DNA from: Mycosarcoma maydis
Lineage: Eukaryota > Basidiomycota > Ustilaginomycetes > Ustilaginales
DNA length: 64,000 nucleotides
Assembly (NCBI RefSeq): GCF_000328475.2
Contig: NC_026493.1
Coordinates: 488,768-552,767 of the forward strand
Direction of reading: 5' to 3'
A model generated the notes under the pieces. That model searched no databases and was not told the DNA's origin. It was given only the letters and a program-made list of their open reading frames with translations. Within the stretch, counting starts at the first letter, position 1, and each line of letters begins with the position of its first letter. A program made the translations under genes and the position numbers. Shown one piece after another: positions 32,242 to 41,120 of the stretch.

Positions 32242-33341
32242 CATAGCGATAGGCGATCGCTTTTTACATTGTAGTCACCATCATCAGCGGATTTTCACTA
32301 GTAACTCCCAACACTCTGAGAAGACTGTGCCGTTCAGACTGAGTTTGGCTCGAATTGACCACTGTCGTGCTTGAGAAAGGCATCGGACGAATGACGCGCT
32401 GCGAGGCCTACAGCTACTCACTGGATTGCACAGCAGGCTAAATCACCGAGCTCTGAGCCAATGACCTCGGGCAGACTGTGCAGATGCGCTGAATGCTACG
32501 AATACTCGGGGGTTGCTTGCTGCCCGCCATTCACGATTCACGATTTACCCACATTCGTGATTCACTGTTGCACAGAGTCCGACCCTGCGCATACAGTATA
32601 AACGATGCCGTTGATTAGTTTTATTTATTTATTTATTTATTTATATTTTTGCTTTACTGTTCTTACTCTTTTTAAAAAGAAAGAATTCGCAATTGTGATT
32701 TACTCTACTTTGGCTCGGGCTGTGGTCATGTCAGCTTTTTCTTATCACATCTACAGTGGTGAGTATTTTTCATATGGCTGATGCGCCTCGGCGAACTTTT
32801 ACGCAAAAATGCTTTTGGCATGGTTGTCACAATTCCTGATTCACGATTCGTGATTGTCACGGCTTGCAGCGTTGACTGGAGACATCCAATAGTCACGAGT
32901 CACGAGTGAAAGCATCAAAGGAGACAAGGAAGAATCGTCAATGTCGGGTCGCCTCGGTCTTTTCGATGTTCGCTGCACGGACATTCTGGACATTCATGAT
33001 GGTGCTCGAAGAGTCCTTTGTTTTTACAGAGCGATACAAGTATTACTGCTGCGGCTACTGCTGCTGCTGAAACTGAGGCTGCAAGTCGCATGCGACTTGG
33101 TCGTCGTGTGGTGCATCAGGCCAAGCTCGGTGTGTGCATTGGCAGATTGGACCCTTGCTCCCTTTAAGCTGTTGCGTCCATTTGCTTTTGCAAGGTAGAT
33201 GATTGCCCGATGTACCTTCTCATCTTCTCATCCTGCGTGATCCATGGACGGAACGGGAACGGAAAGCATCATTCGTAGTTCTCGCTTCCATCAGCATCAG
33301 GGTGATCCGCGAGAGTCGATATCGTCGTTGCTCCAACCATC
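32242..33341. other. Intergenic region with TTTA microsatellite and AATCACGAATC motifs
   Basis: 1.1 kb holding a TTTA repeat (32619-32645), motif copies at 32530-32565 and 32838-32855, and no gene. Confidence 0.65.
32619..32645. repeat. (TTTA)n microsatellite
   Basis: About six tandem TTTA units upstream of the Stealth-like gene. Confidence 0.9.
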
Positions 33342-35324
33342 ATGTCTGTCCCTGGCTCGAGCTCAAGTGCTTGGCGGGGCTTACACGTCCTTCGAACAAG
33401 ACTGGTGCTGTTGGCGCTGCCTGGCTTCATTGCACTGGTCTTGCTCACCCGCACCTACTACAGAAGCGATATCTTATCGCAGCGTATCATCAACGCCAAC
33501 GGCACTAGCGTTGCATCTAGCTCAATATCGGCAGATGAGCAACGCAAACGCGTCGAGTGCTGGGCACAATGGTTTAGCACCGGTTCGGTCTGCGAGAATC
33601 CACCGCAGTCGTGGTCACCCCAGGACAAGCTCGATCTGATATGGACATGGAGAAATGCTAGCCTGGCGTCTTCTGGCAACGACAAAGGCGCCGAAGCGTC
33701 GGATCTGCTCCGATACTCTTTTCGATCAGCTCAGCAGCATCTGCAGTTGGGCTTTGGTTTTGTCACGCTTCTCGCTCCGGATGCTCCGAGTGGCACGCTG
33801 GATGCTTGCACAAGCTCATATCAGGACCATCAAAACGTCACGCGCTCTGGCCAACGTCCTTGTTGGCTTGCTTCGACCGATCCGGTCTATCGACCTCCTG
33901 CGCTTCTGCACCACCGCCAAGTCGCATGTTCCGATAGCAGTCGTCTGTCCGAGGATGCCTGTTCACATGCCTCGATCGTTGATGCGACGTCATCTGCGTC
34001 CACCTCATCCTTGCTCGCTGCACACGCGAAGGAGTTGTCAGATGTGCGTCTGCTCGTCGAGCCCCATCATATCTTTGCGGCTCCTGTGTCTTCGTCCGAC
34101 TTCTGGTCGCCATTGTACGGTCCCATTTTTCGCGCCACTGTCCATGCGTCCCAGGCAGACAGTAGCACAACCGAGTCTGCCGCCAACACCAACCCAACCA
34201 GCGTCAGCACGGACAGAGCCCGTTTGAACCGCGTTTCCACCCTGCTCGGTCAAAGATTTGCGACAAGCATGCGCACAAAGCTACTCGACCTGCCCCAGCC
34301 CATCTCGAAATCCGTGTTTGCAGAGCTGCAGCAGATCTGGCCAGAAGAGCTCAGCCTGAACACCAGTACGGTCCACCTCGCCTCGTTGCATGCTCACTAC
34401 ACGATTGAGAGGTATCGCGAGGCTCTCTTGTGGTCGTTCCTTGTGGCGAGACATGATCGCGACGCTGATGGCGTGTATTCGGATCAGGAAGCTGCAGCAT
34501 TGGTTCGAGACCTCGGAGTCACCGATCTCAACAGAGTCACTTTGCCACCTGTCTACATGCCGGTTCGGAGGTCCACTGACAAGGCCATCATGACGCAGAA
34601 TCTGCAACGTGCTGGCTTAAGCAGGCGTCTTGCACATCAGCCTATTCAGAGCGCTGTCGACGGGTCGGCACTGTACGCACCGCGTACTCGATCCGACCCG
34701 CTTTCCACTGCTGCCGCAAGTGCAATGTCGGCAGAAAAAGATCAGCCACAAGTCGCGTGCCAATTAGATGCGGCTTGCTTGGCACCGCTGCTGCAGTCAG
34801 CCTCGAACACGGTCAAGCCGAGCGTGTCGCAACTCTTCTCGCGTGTTGCTTATCTGGCACCGGTGTGTGGCGACTGTATTATATTACACCTCGTGGCAAA
34901 ATCGGGGCTTGAAGGCCTATCTGCGTTTTTACCAGCTGCCGATCTGGTTATGCCGCCACTCGAAACGTTGCCGTTGGCTGCAACGTTTGAGGAGGTGGAT
35001 GTTTCCATCAAGCCTTCTTTGGACAAAGCAAATGTGAGCCGGTTGCATGTTGTGACAACACTGCTTTCGCGCTACGTCTACTCGATCATCATCGACGAGC
35101 CCTATGTGACGCCGACCATGCCAAATCGATCCGAAACGTCGCTGAGCCTTTCGACGCTCGAGTTTTTCAACACATCGTCGGTGTTTTCGCTCAAGCAGCA
35201 TGGCGCGCCTTCGGATCCTAGTCACCAAGAAGACGCTTGGATCTGGACAAGATATGTGCGCGCATGGCTCGCGGTCAGATTCCCATTTGCCATGCGGTTC
35301 GAGTCACACACTACCAAGCTTTAG
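33342..35324 (+). CDS. Stealth-family-like sugar-phosphotransferase candidate, type II membrane protein
   Basis: A 660-residue protein with an N-terminal anchor at about 21-40 (LVLLALPGFIALVLLTRTYY). Stealth-like blocks follow: KLDLIWTWRNAS (compare the DLVYTWVNGSD of region CR1), DLLRYSFRSAQQHL (region CR2, LRYSLRS) and VRLLVEPHHIFAAP..FWSPLYGPIFRATV. Near residue 340 comes HLASLHAHYTIERYREALLWSFLVARHDRDADGVYSDQE, where DRDADGVYSDQE has the look of an EF-hand calcium loop. Stealth proteins include GlcNAc-1-phosphotransferase, bacterial capsule hexose-phosphate transferases and the Cryptococcus xylosylphosphotransferase Xpt1. CR1 here lacks the usual Gly and Asp after Asn, so activity is uncertain. 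The reading is by motif pattern; identity is modest. Confidence 0.62.
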   Translation: MSVPGSSSSAWRGLHVLRTRLVLLALPGFIALVLLTRTYYRSDILSQRIINANGTSVASSSISADEQRKRVECWAQWFSTGSVCENPPQSWSPQDKLDLIWTWRNASLASSGNDKGAEASDLLRYSFRSAQQHLQLGFGFVTLLAPDAPSGTLDACTSSYQDHQNVTRSGQRPCWLASTDPVYRPPALLHHRQVACSDSSRLSEDACSHASIVDATSSASTSSLLAAHAKELSDVRLLVEPHHIFAAPVSSSDFWSPLYGPIFRATVHASQADSSTTESAANTNPTSVSTDRARLNRVSTLLGQRFATSMRTKLLDLPQPISKSVFAELQQIWPEELSLNTSTVHLASLHAHYTIERYREALLWSFLVARHDRDADGVYSDQEAAALVRDLGVTDLNRVTLPPVYMPVRRSTDKAIMTQNLQRAGLSRRLAHQPIQSAVDGSALYAPRTRSDPLSTAAASAMSAEKDQPQVACQLDAACLAPLLQSASNTVKPSVSQLFSRVAYLAPVCGDCIILHLVAKSGLEGLSAFLPAADLVMPPLETLPLAATFEEVDVSIKPSLDKANVSRLHVVTTLLSRYVYSIIIDEPYVTPTMPNRSETSLSLSTLEFFNTSSVFSLKQHGAPSDPSHQEDAWIWTRYVRAWLAVRFPFAMRFESHTTKL

Positions 35325-35382
35325 CCCGGTGTAAACAGAATACGCTCATGGTCTCAATTGTCGATTACAAGAAATGTCTCGG

Positions 35383-36549
35383 TTATGGATACCGGATGCC
35401 AAATTGGTGCTGTAAAGGCTGTGTTGGATCCGCTGCGGCATATGCCGGCAGGACATCAGAGAAACTGTGGTGCGTGGCCTCCGAGTGAGCTACTATGATA
35501 GGCTGCCTGTAGGTGAAAGAACAAGTCTGGTGCGATGCGTTGAGAAAGTCGATCGTCAGTTCAACAAGATGAGATACGCATATCCGCGAGTCTGTCGACC
35601 CTGGCACCGAAGGTTGCAGACCGACTTGATCCGGAATCTCGAGCTCGACTTGATACGCGTTAGCAGCAGCAACCAAGCATTGCGCCTTTTGTGCTGCAGT
35701 TCGATTGGTACAAGAGGTGGCTGGTAGAGACACGGACGCAAGCTTCCAGCTCTGCCTACGCTTTTGCTGCCTAGCAGACGTGGACCTTGCCAAGCAGCGC
35801 AAATGAATGTGACAGTCTTGAACCAAACTGACGTCGATCTTGGTGATCTGCGCTCCGCCCACCAGACTGTCGCATGAGATGTTGAGCGTGGTGCTCTCGC
35901 CGATAGTCCAGGGCCATCGAGAGATCGAGATACATATACGCCCAAGTCGGTCGATCGTCAGATACTTTACATCCGAAAAGTGAACCGACTCGAGTTCATG
36001 CGTCTGAACTACGAGCAGGTCTGTACAGTCGGCGAGCGATCTTGCTTGCAACAAGGTGGATAGCCAGGTCTCTGTGCAATTGGCGGGCAAGGTCTTGGCG
36101 CAGACGCAGAGCTTGTATCTACGCCTCGCATCGGGCAGCTGTACGCTGGGCGGCATGCTGCTAGAAGATGGAAGCTCAGCATCAAATGTGTACTTTCTGC
36201 CGGGTGCCAGTGCCAGACGAGGAGGTATAGGTAGTCGTACTGGAATATCAACGGGGCAGCTCTGTTCAAAAGCGCCATTGTTGTGTACGAGGGACTCGTG
36301 GGCTACCAGTCGGACAGTGAGACTGATGAGTACGTAAATTGTTTTCTGATTGGACGGCACAGTGAGTGTGATGTGCGCTGTCACTCTTCTCTGCGTGTGC
36401 GCAATCGTTGCCAAAGACAAAGAGCGTGAATGGGAGGAGCAGGACACCGCTTCGTAGGCAGGAGGAGCATCAGGAGAAGACTGCTTTTGCATTGGGCTTG
36501 AGCCGACAAGCACCAGTACTGGGCTCGATAGGGAGAGCCTGAGTTGCAT
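35383..36549 (-). CDS. Arrestin-like trafficking adaptor with PY motifs
   Basis: A 388-residue protein with beta-strand-rich arrestin N and C halves, for example TAHITLTVPSNQKTIYVLISLTVRLVAHE, PPRLALAPGRKYTFDAELP, MPPSVQLPDARRRYKLCVCA and STTLNISCDSLVGGAQITKIDVSLVQDCHI. It carries PPAY (29-32) and LPAY near the C-terminus (about 370). Such L/PPxY motifs bind WW domains of Rsp5/Nedd4 ubiquitin ligases. Alpha-arrestins of this kind recruit the ligase to membrane transporters for endocytosis. The protein is shorter than most fungal ART proteins. A TATA-like CGTGTATAAAGG lies about 95 bp upstream (36640-36651, minus strand). It converges on the Stealth-like gene with only 58 bp between stops. Confidence 0.75.
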   Translation of the reverse strand: MQLRLSLSSPVLVLVGSSPMQKQSSPDAPPAYEAVSCSSHSRSLSLATIAHTQRRVTAHITLTVPSNQKTIYVLISLTVRLVAHESLVHNNGAFEQSCPVDIPVRLPIPPRLALAPGRKYTFDAELPSSSSMPPSVQLPDARRRYKLCVCAKTLPANCTETWLSTLLQARSLADCTDLLVVQTHELESVHFSDVKYLTIDRLGRICISISRWPWTIGESTTLNISCDSLVGGAQITKIDVSLVQDCHIHLRCLARSTSARQQKRRQSWKLASVSLPATSCTNRTAAQKAQCLVAAANAYQVELEIPDQVGLQPSVPGSTDSRICVSHLVELTIDFLNASHQTCSFTYRQPIIVAHSEATHHSFSDVLPAYAAADPTQPLQHQFGIRYP

Positions 36550-37596
36550 GGTCGTAAGAGTAGCGGAGGGCAGAGAGAAGTGGGCAAAGAATCAACGAAC
36601 GAGCTGATCTTGGCTACAAGACGACACAACGCAAGCTAGCCTTTATACACGTTCTGATATCCAGCTTACCAGCACATGAGAACAAGCTCGTCGAACCTTG
36701 TATCGAAGAGTTTTTGATGACCAGTTACGACCGTGGTAGAATACGTTTCCGGCGCGCATCCACAACGGACCATTGCGCAACACTGCGAATCACGTTCTGT
36801 GGAGACGGACGATACTTGTCCGATTATCCCGTTCACCTTCCACGTCGAACCAACCTCAAGCAATGGGATGCTGTCCTTTTTCATGGCGACAGACAGCCAC
36901 GGGCTCCCTCTCGAATTGTGAAGGAAGGCCGTGGTGAATGACAGCGCGAGTAAGCATTGGCATGGAAAGACGGGACTAGCCAGCCATCAGTGCTGCGCCT
37001 CGCAAACGCCGATATTGTGGTGTGTACAGCATGGATATCTAACCTATAAGCATGTCAAGATGGCCGTGGGCTATTGCCTACTTTGGTGTTTGGTTTGCTT
37101 TGAGACGACAAACTGGTTGCTCCGACAAGGCGAAAAAGCCCCAAAGCAGCTTGGCGGCAGTCCACAGCACGTGGCTTTCAAACCCAAACGCGAATCGGTT
37201 TCTCCGATGCAGTTTCCGATAGGTCCGATGGCACCAGAGCAGTCAGCTAAAATCACAGATCACGCATATCGCACACGTACAGTATCACACACGAGAGACG
37301 CTTCCACACAAGCGCGACACTCACAGCTCTTGACTGCTGCAGTTTCGACTCTGCTTGGTCCGTTCACAGCGCAACTCCTGTGCAATCGTGAATCACGATC
37401 ACAGTTCAGTTCAGCGACGAGTAGCATGACGATTCATCACAATTTCTGCGCGGCTCTGGTCTCCTTCAACGAGGAGATGACTCGACCGGGCTGGTGATTC
37501 TAAAAAGGTCCATCGTCGACAAACGTGACGTCCTACTTGATCTTGACCCTACAACGGCCAACTTACGCACGAGTTCAAGCGAATCACTTGCACCTC
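36550..37596. other. Intergenic region
   Basis: 1.05 kb between the arrestin-like and GNAT genes. The TATA-like element of the arrestin-like gene is at 36640-36651. Two overlapping small frames (36714-36941, 36931-37497) show no recognisable features. Confidence 0.55.
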
Positions 37597-38236
37597 ATGA
37601 CAGGTGAGCAGAGCGATTCTCAGTTGGCTGATACGCGGAACACCTCGGGCGCACGAGAGGCATACTGACTCGCACCTTGCTGATCTTGCAACAGTCGAGT
37701 CCATACATTTCACCATCAGCCTCGCTGAACCAGCGGATGCTGCCGAGATTGCAGCGTTAGGTGGCAATGTGTTCTTCGAGTCGTTTGCATACTCGATGCC
37801 AGCCGAGGATATGGACCAATATCTCAAGACATCATACAGCACACAGCGTATCGAGACCGAGATCCAAGACACGCACACCTATCTCTTCTACACGGCGCGC
37901 GACGACAGCACCAACCAACTTCTCGGCTTCGTTCAGCTCAATCGCTTCTCCCAAGAGCCATGTCTTGAGATCAAACCGCCAAACACCATCGAGTTGCAGC
38001 GCATCTACACAGACTCAAACGCACACAGCCGCGGAGTGGGTTCTAAGCTCATGAGTCAAGCACTAGGCTACGCCACCGAAAACGGATACCAGGCAATATG
38101 GCTCGGTGTGTGGGAAGAGAATCTGAAAGCGCAAAAGTTCTACATGCAACGCCACCATTTCAAAAAGGTCGGCGTCCATGACTTTACCATGGGAAGCTGT
38201 GTACAGACCGACTGGATCCTGGAACGTCGCCTTTGA
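37597..38236 (+). CDS. GNAT-family N-acetyltransferase with a 7-nt first exon
   Basis: Exon 1 is only 7 nt (37597-37603, ATGACAG). The 91-bp intron (GTGAGC donor, CAACAG acceptor) leads to exon 2 at 37695-38236. Joined, the protein begins MTVESIHFTISLAEPADAAE and has 182 residues. The open frame of exon 2 has no in-frame ATG near its start, which is why the tiny exon was sought. GNAT features are IYTDSNAHSRGVGSKLMSQAL, matching the acetyl-CoA-binding R-x-x-G-x-G/A loop, then YQAIWLGVWEENLKAQKFYM and FKKVGVHDFTMG. These enzymes acetylate amines such as protein N-termini, polyamines or small molecules using acetyl-CoA. The acceptor is unknown; the sequence resembles the broad spermidine/Rim-like group. 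Confidence 0.85.
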
Positions 38237-38606
38237 GCCGTCCCTATCGGATCGGGTCTCGACAAAAAGGCACCTGCCGTACATCGTTCAGTGGCATCCA
38301 TAGTAGCTCTGTCCTTCTCTGTATCATATAGAATGGATTGCATACATCCTCTTTGACATTCACGATTGATTAGCCTCTTTCGCGTCGATTTTGAGCCCCG
38401 CTTTTCTGAAGCTTTTCTTGTTGAATGTCATTCACGATTCACGATGGAACGGCAGACCCTAGTTTGCTTGTGTGGAGCGTGATGATCAGATCTACCGTTT
38501 TTATTTGGCTTTTCACGTTACAATTCACCACCATTCTAGCCCACACTTTGGTGATGCCGCTTGCTTCTGTCGCAGGTACACAGAGTCACATGCTTGCTGT
38601 GACCAC
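38237..38606. other. Intergenic region before the Zn2Cys6 gene
   Basis: 370 bp with AATTCACGATTCACG-type motifs near 38360 and 38430. An open frame runs through 38472-38606 into the regulator gene but starts with GTG, so it may be spliced leader sequence. Confidence 0.5.
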
Positions 38607-40997
38607 ATGCCAATGTTTGGCTATCAAAAGGACCACCGTCGTTCCCACTTCTCTGCGGGACGCCGACCTTCTAGTGCGCTTGACGACAATTCATTCGACG
38701 ATCGAACATACCAATCTTCGTCTACGCAGCGCAACAGTTTCGAGCTAGTCCAATCGGAAGCGCTCCAACTTTTGGATAAGCGTAAAAGACGCAAGCGTGT
38801 CAGGTACAGCTGCACAGAGTGTCATCGTCGCAAGCACAAGTGCGATCGCGAAACTCCATGTGGCAAGTGCGTAGAGCGAGGTGTTGCTTCCTCCTGCGCC
38901 CCTTCGGGTGGTGACGATTCCGATGTACACGAGCGTATGCGCCAGCTCGAAAATGCTCTTGCTCGCCTTGTACAGGCTACACGTTCCAATTCCGACCCGA
39001 TCGACCCTCAGCAGAATCAGCCCGAATCGGCTCCACCCACCTACAGCGCTCACAATGCCAACAACGCAACCACCTCAGGCAGCTTGTCACCTGCTCCCAG
39101 GCCGGTATCCTCGTATCCCACTTCCAACGCTAGGCAAACTAGATCGTCAACACCACGCCGCAAGAGCAATCCTGCTATCACCACAGCCGCCTCGCTGCCT
39201 TTCCGCGCACAGGTCGGCTCCGAAATTCTCGAGTTCTCCTCATCCACCCAGAGCTATCCCCCTTCGGCTCATTACGAGCGACTCGTCCGCGAGGGGAATC
39301 TGCACCAAGATGAGATCCGGACATTGGCATCTGGGCTTCCTTCTCAAGACGAGACAGCTACCTTGCTCGACGTCTTTTTCCGCGACATTAATCCGCTCAT
39401 GTTTCCTTTTGACGAATTGTGGTTTCGTGAAGCGCTCAACTCGGCCGTCGATGTGATATGGGGTGATCAAGACGTTATGTATGGTCAAGATGGGCCGGAT
39501 CATCTCTCTCTGATCACTCTTCTTTATGCCGTACTGGCTCTCACTTCGCTCTCCCTGCCTCTCTCGCTGGGAACTGAGGCTCACGGTGCCGCTCAGGCTG
39601 CTCGATGGAGCTTCCAATGTCGCAAATGCCACATGCTCGCCACATCTATCCAGTGCCATGATCTTTTCATCGTTCTCTCCTACATCCTCTCGGCGCGTTT
39701 CTTAGTTCTGCAACGTCAGGCAAAGGACAGCTGGCTCACTCTGGGCTCGGCTATCCGGGAGGCTCAAATCTTGGGTCTACACCGGCTCGGCCCGACTCCT
39801 CAAATGGGCGCAGACGAAAGTAGAACAACAGTCATGCGCCGCACCATCTGGATGCATCTCTACTTTGAAGATTGCTTCCTCAGCCTCATCGTAGGCCAAG
39901 CACCCTCGATTCACGATACGTTTTGCGATACAGCGCCTCCAGCACGTCTGCCTTCGCCCTCTACAGACGCGGATGCTATCCACTTTGACCTCGGACTTAT
40001 CCTCCATATTCGAATGGATATGTGCCGTATCGTCAGCAGGATACTCGACCTCTTCTTTTCCGATGAGCACGACATGACCTACGATGCCGTCCTGCGTCTC
40101 GACCGCGAGCTGCAAGATTTCCAGGATTGTCTGCCGTTGCCTTACCGTATGGACGACGCTCGCACTGGTTATGTTTTCGCCAAATTTCGGACTGGCGCAG
40201 ACGATGGCGTCTTCCGCAGAGTCGCTCTTCAACGCTTTCTGCTCCATGTCAGCATCAGCTACCTGCTCGTTTCGTTGCACCTCCCGTATTTGCGCAGAGG
40301 CAGCGCTGATTCGGGGTTTGAAAGATCGCGCCAAGCAGCCATAGACGCGGCGATATGTGATCACAGCGCTAGGCAAGAGCTGCGTCAGCATGTGGACTGG
40401 CCCGATCATCTCGCAAGGGACGGCTTCGTCGGCGGTCGCTTCTTCTACTTTCATGCTACTTCGGCTCTGGGAATCTGCCTTCTCTCAGAACCAGACTCGA
40501 AGCAGGTGCGGCGCTTAGCACCGCTTCTTGACGAGTTTCTCAAAGTTGCAAAGCACCACCAGCGCCAGCAAGGCGTCGACCCGAATCGTTGCATTCGCCA
40601 GGAAATCGGAATCGTCAGTCTCATACGTGGACGCGTCAGGCGTAGACTCGACTCTGGCACGTCGACGTCGAGCCTGCACCTCGAGAACCCTACATCGCCG
40701 ATATCGTTACAGAATTCTAGCAGCGCCCAGACGCGAGATTCACTGAAACGACACCCACGCCGCACTGCCGCCGACCCAACCTCCCCGCGAGCCGTGCCAA
40801 ATGTTGCCGATCAAGTGCCGTTAGACATGGCATTACCAGCGCCAAGATCAGAGCTCATGGATACGCGCCAGCCAGAGATAGGAGAGGACATGTACGATTG
40901 GTGGTCCTGGCTCGTCTCTAACCTTACTCCCTCAGATATGGCGTTTGACACGGCTCTGACGGGTACGGCTCCAGTGCAACACACACCTACAGAATGA
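38607..40997 (+). CDS. Zn2Cys6 fungal transcription factor
   Basis: About 796 residues from the ATG at 38607; another ATG lies two codons on. The DNA-binding motif is at residues 69-97, CTECHRRKHKCD..CGKC......C, with the spacing C-x2-C-x6-C-x5-C-x2-C-x8-C, preceded by a basic KRKRRKRVRYS. A leucine-containing coiled segment follows (RMRQLENALARLV, about 110-122). The rest fits the Fungal_trans regulatory domain, with LHRLGPTPQMGADESRTTVMRRTIWMHLYFEDCF near the middle. Such factors bind CGG-type sites and control metabolic or stress genes; the targets are unknown. It lies next to the P450 and the metabolism-rich part of the window, convergent with the P450. A spliced first exon upstream cannot be excluded, since the frame is open back to a GTG at 38472. 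Confidence 0.9.
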   Translation: MPMFGYQKDHRRSHFSAGRRPSSALDDNSFDDRTYQSSSTQRNSFELVQSEALQLLDKRKRRKRVRYSCTECHRRKHKCDRETPCGKCVERGVASSCAPSGGDDSDVHERMRQLENALARLVQATRSNSDPIDPQQNQPESAPPTYSAHNANNATTSGSLSPAPRPVSSYPTSNARQTRSSTPRRKSNPAITTAASLPFRAQVGSEILEFSSSTQSYPPSAHYERLVREGNLHQDEIRTLASGLPSQDETATLLDVFFRDINPLMFPFDELWFREALNSAVDVIWGDQDVMYGQDGPDHLSLITLLYAVLALTSLSLPLSLGTEAHGAAQAARWSFQCRKCHMLATSIQCHDLFIVLSYILSARFLVLQRQAKDSWLTLGSAIREAQILGLHRLGPTPQMGADESRTTVMRRTIWMHLYFEDCFLSLIVGQAPSIHDTFCDTAPPARLPSPSTDADAIHFDLGLILHIRMDMCRIVSRILDLFFSDEHDMTYDAVLRLDRELQDFQDCLPLPYRMDDARTGYVFAKFRTGADDGVFRRVALQRFLLHVSISYLLVSLHLPYLRRGSADSGFERSRQAAIDAAICDHSARQELRQHVDWPDHLARDGFVGGRFFYFHATSALGICLLSEPDSKQVRRLAPLLDEFLKVAKHHQRQQGVDPNRCIRQEIGIVSLIRGRVRRRLDSGTSTSSLHLENPTSPISLQNSSSAQTRDSLKRHPRRTAADPTSPRAVPNVADQVPLDMALPAPRSELMDTRQPEIGEDMYDWWSWLVSNLTPSDMAFDTALTGTAPVQHTPTE

Positions 40998-41120
40998 TAG
41001 CGTCACGTATCTGACTTGTAACAGTAGCATCAATCGTGAATGCGATTGCTTCGGAATTCACGCACCGCAAGCTACGCGTACAATACTTTGAATCGTGGCA
41101 ATAGCCCGTGGTCAGGCTCG

